Positions 12,844 to 14,660 of a stretch of DNA of 14,660 bases are shown piece by piece; positions within the stretch are counted from its first letter, which is position 1; every line of letters begins with the position of its first letter. Source of the DNA: Chloroflexia bacterium (lineage in GTDB: Bacteria; Chloroflexota; Chloroflexia; QHBQ01; JADMIH01); assembly GCA_025927935.1 (NCBI GenBank), contig JAICKM010000084.1, positions 1-14,660 of the forward strand. Direction: 5' to 3'. The notes under the pieces are model-generated. The model was not told the origin of the DNA, ran no database searches, and saw only the letters and a list, made by a program, of their open reading frames with translations. The translations under genes and the position numbers were made by a program.

Positions 12844-13128
12844 CTAACACCACTTACACGTATCTTGATGTAGTTGGCGAATGCGGAATCCGCGCATGTG
12901 CCGGAGGACTTTCCAGGGCCGGTCAGGTACGCTACCGGGATTCGCCAACAATATCAGGATTCGCCCCAACCCATCCATGCCCAGGGTGACAAACCGCTCT
13001 TCCGAAGGCTGATCATCCAGAATGGTAAGAGCCAGAGGATCATTAAAGACCAAGACCGCATCAGCGAAATCTACATGATGCTTGTGGACATTGCTCAATG
13101 CTTTGTCTGGATCCCATTCATAGTCCAT
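12844..13128 (-). CDS. BrnT-type toxin-like protein with an altered C-terminus
   Basis: A 94-residue ORF. Residues 1-62 match the BrnT RNase toxin family (COG2929): MDYEWDPDKALSNVHKHHVD, FADAVLVFNDPLALTILDD, EERFVTLGMDGLGRILILL. The family then continues with a strand and RIRIISARxAT plus a helix rich in Arg/Glu, which carries active-site Arg residues. Here that part is absent, and the ORF ends GFRIRQLHQDTCKWC; I could not find the motif in the other two frames. The protein is probably an inactive remnant. ATG 13128 replaces the longer GTG 13155, because a -10-like box falls between them. The region is lower in GC than its neighbours, suggesting transfer. No antitoxin follows directly: the S51 peptidase gene comes next on the same strand. 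Confidence 0.6.
   Translation of the reverse strand: MDYEWDPDKALSNVHKHHVDFADAVLVFNDPLALTILDDQPSEERFVTLGMDGLGRILILLANPGSVPDRPWKVLRHMRGFRIRQLHQDTCKWC
12874..12948. repeat. 75-bp segment bounded by 9-bp perfect inverted repeats
   Basis: TTGGCGAAT (12874-12882) and ATTCGCCAA (12940-12948) are exact inverted copies 57 bases apart; the inner arms can extend as GGATTCGCCAA pairing around a small bulge. On the minus strand the outer end coincides with the codons after GRILIL in the BrnT-like ORF, where family similarity stops. It may be a small palindromic insertion; no target duplication is obvious. Confidence 0.45.
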
Positions 13129-13134
13129 ACAAGT

Positions 13135-13163
13135 ATTACATGCACATTTGTACACCAGGGCAA
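13135..13163 (-). promoter_or_regulatory. Promoter-like site giving a leaderless brnT-like transcript
   Basis: On the minus strand TTGCCC (13158-13163), 17 bp, TGTAAT (13135-13140). A start seven bases on would fall on the A of ATG 13128, so the message would be leaderless; no ribosome binding site is present. Confidence 0.35.
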
Positions 13164-13255
13164 GATCCCCATGCGCGTCGCTAAAGGCAACACTCTTGCC
13201 GGCGCGCCCCGCTCCGGCGCGGCATAGGCTCTGCTAGTAGGAATCCAGATACCGG

Positions 13256-13277
13256 CCGCGCCACGGCCAGGGCGCGG
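13256..13277 (+). repeat. 7-bp inverted repeat in the leader of the purine permease gene
   Basis: CCGCGCC (13256-13262), ACGGCCAG, GGCGCGG (13271-13277) lies 36 bases before the permease ATG. It is a possible leader stem-loop or operator. The purine riboswitch core is not recognisable around it, and no convincing promoter was found in 13156-13313. Confidence 0.4.
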
Positions 13278-13313
13278 TGGATCACGGACCAGGTTAAGCA
13301 GGAGAGCTAACGC

Positions 13314-14660
13314 ATGGCACGCACCGCAACCCCCCCCGCCCCCGCGCCGCCCACCGGCACCTCTGCGCTGGAGACGCGCTTCCGGCTGCGCGAGCGCGGC
13401 ACCTCGCCGCGCATCGAGTTCATCGCCGGGCTGACGACCTTTTTCACCATGGCCTACATCATCTTTGTGAATACCGACATCATGAAGGTGACAGGCATGG
13501 ACCCGGTGGCACTGACCATCGGCACGATCATCGCCGCCGCCGTGCCGACCCTGGTGCTGGGCCTGTGGGCCGACCTGCCCTGGGCGCTGGCACCCGGCAT
13601 GGGCTACAATGCCCTCTTCGCCTACACCGTCGTGCTGGGCCACCACGTGCCCTGGCAGGCCGCGCTGGCGCTCGTCTTTCTCGACGGTATCGCCTTCACC
13701 CTGATCGTCTCTGGCCCCTGGGCGCGCGCCATCATCGAGGGCATCCCACTCAACCTGAAGCTGGCCGCGGGCGCCGGCATCGGCCTGTTCATCGCCTTCA
13801 TCGGCATGGTCAATTCGGGAGTGGCGCAGCTCAGCGTCAGCGCCGAACTCAAGCCGGGCGTCATGCCCTTCGGCGGCAGCAGCGCCTTGCCGGTGCTCGG
13901 CCCGCTCAGCAGCCCCAGCGTGGTCATCGCGCTGCTGGGCCTGATCATCACCGGCTGGCTCATGGCGCGCAACATTCGTGCGGCCATCCTGCTCGGTATT
14001 GTGGCGACCACCGTGCTGGCCTGGATCGCGGGCGCCTTTTCCGCAGACTGGCAGGCGGCCCTGGGCGTGCATTATCCCGGCGGTCTGGGCGACATCGTGC
14101 AACTGCCCGACCTGGCCCGCTGGCTCAATCTCGGCGTGTTCAAGATGGACTTCGCCGGGCTGAGCCACTTCACCACCGGCGCGCTGATCCTCTTCTTCCT
14201 CACCTTCCTGGTGACGGACATGATGGACAGCTTCGGCACCTTCAGCGGCCTGGCGGCCAAGCTGGGCATCCTCGACCGCAACAGCAACTTCCCGCGCTCG
14301 CGCCAGACCATGCTGGTCGACGCGGGGGCCGGCGCCTTCGGGCCGCTGGTCGGCACAGCCACCGTCGCCACCTTCATCGAGAGCAGCGCGGGCGTCGGCG
14401 AAGGCGGGCGCACCGGGCTGGCCTCGGTCTGGACGGCGATCTTCTTCCTGCTGGCGCTCTTCTTCGTGCCGCTGGTCGGCCTGGTGCCGCCGGTTGCCAC
14501 GGCCCCCGCCCTGCTGGTGGTCGGCTTCCTGATGATCGAGCCGGTGCTCAAAATCAACTTCGCCGACATCACCGAGGGTCTGCCCGCATTCCTCACCCTG
14601 GCCGTCATGCCGCTGACCTACAGCATCGCCGACGGCATGTTCGCCGGCATCGTCAGCTAC
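13314..14660 (+). CDS. NCS2-family purine (guanine/hypoxanthine/adenine) permease, AzgA-type, 3' end cut off
   Basis: The frame is open from ATG 13314 to the window end (449 codons, no stop), near full length for the family (~430-470 aa). After a Pro/Ala-rich tail it begins RFRLRERGTSPRIEFIAGLTTFFTMAYIIFVN (22-53, quoted as RFRLRERGT and AGLTTFFTMAYIIFVN), the AzgA signature. APGMGYNALFAYTVV (93-107) is the substrate-site loop; the Tyr at position 98 differs from the Leu usually found. TDMMDSFGTFSGLAAKLG (from 301) and GTATVATFIESSAGVGEGGR (Glu356) are the other two conserved blocks of the purine site. It should import a purine base by proton symport. AGGAG at 13300-13304 lies nine bases before the ATG. 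The 158-base gap upstream holds an inverted repeat. Confidence 0.9.
   Translation, partial: MARTATPPAPAPPTGTSALETRFRLRERGTSPRIEFIAGLTTFFTMAYIIFVNTDIMKVTGMDPVALTIGTIIAAAVPTLVLGLWADLPWALAPGMGYNALFAYTVVLGHHVPWQAALALVFLDGIAFTLIVSGPWARAIIEGIPLNLKLAAGAGIGLFIAFIGMVNSGVAQLSVSAELKPGVMPFGGSSALPVLGPLSSPSVVIALLGLIITGWLMARNIRAAILLGIVATTVLAWIAGAFSADWQAALGVHYPGGLGDIVQLPDLARWLNLGVFKMDFAGLSHFTTGALILFFLTFLVTDMMDSFGTFSGLAAKLGILDRNSNFPRSRQTMLVDAGAGAFGPLVGTATVATFIESSAGVGEGGRTGLASVWTAIFFLLALFFVPLVGLVPPVATAPALLVVGFLMIEPVLKINFADITEGLPAFLTLAVMPLTYSIADGMFAGIVSY

Noticed and set aside
13156..13313. Purine riboswitch ahead of the permease
   Set aside because: The conserved three-way junction core sequences are not recognisable; only a simple inverted repeat is present.
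13095..14168. 357-codon open frame on the minus strand
   Set aside because: Antisense to the purine permease, with low-complexity Gly/Gln/Asp/Arg composition; the permease frame shows conserved family motifs.

Overview
The window is GC-rich bacterial DNA with tightly packed genes. GTG starts, good AGGAG-type ribosome binding sites and extended -10 (TGn) promoters are visible. The gene mix (AI-2E permease, BON protein with an acidic GETYFPPTDPV-type N-terminus, PHP phosphoesterase, GH113-like hydrolase, BrnT/BrnA remnants) fits Chloroflexota (Anaerolineae, Caldilineae or Ardenticatenia-like), but no marker gene fixes the phylum. No rRNA, tRNA, CRISPR array or transposase gene was found.

Layout. 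1-146: tail of a GNAT acetyltransferase. 336-1550 (+): AI-2E-family permease. 1568-2246: a minus-strand XRE regulator with its promoter and terminator; a second promoter-like site just before the terminator could make a ~70-nt RNA. 2247-2543: non-coding, with hairpins and a promoter for the next operon. 2544-4600 (+): a lipoprotein and a membrane-anchored GH113-like hydrolase overlapping by 13 nt. 4607-8577 (-): read in transcription order, a ClpA/ClpC-type unfoldase, a YbjN-like protein whose start lies inside the clp gene, then a HEAT-repeat protein. 8785-10899 (+): BON protein, PHP phosphoesterase and PAP2 phosphatase, divergent from clp. 10900-11210: non-coding, several GC-rich inverted repeats and a clear promoter. 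11211-11708 (+): DoxX. 11740-13128 (-): BrnA-like antitoxin without a normal start, an S51 peptidase, and a BrnT-like toxin without its usual C-terminus. 13314-end (+): AzgA-type purine permease, cut by the window edge.

Functional reading. The two most coherent units are the clp-ybjN pair, where translational coupling suggests the small chaperone-fold protein works with the unfoldase, and the lipoprotein/GH113-like pair, which should act together at the cell surface. The most unusual region is 11.7-13.2 kb. There a BrnT-BrnA toxin-antitoxin pair appears decayed and separated by a peptidase gene. A 75-bp segment bounded by 9-bp inverted repeats lies where BrnT similarity stops, and base composition is visibly lower in GC. 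All functions come from reading the translated sequence and remembered family motifs; no database search was run.
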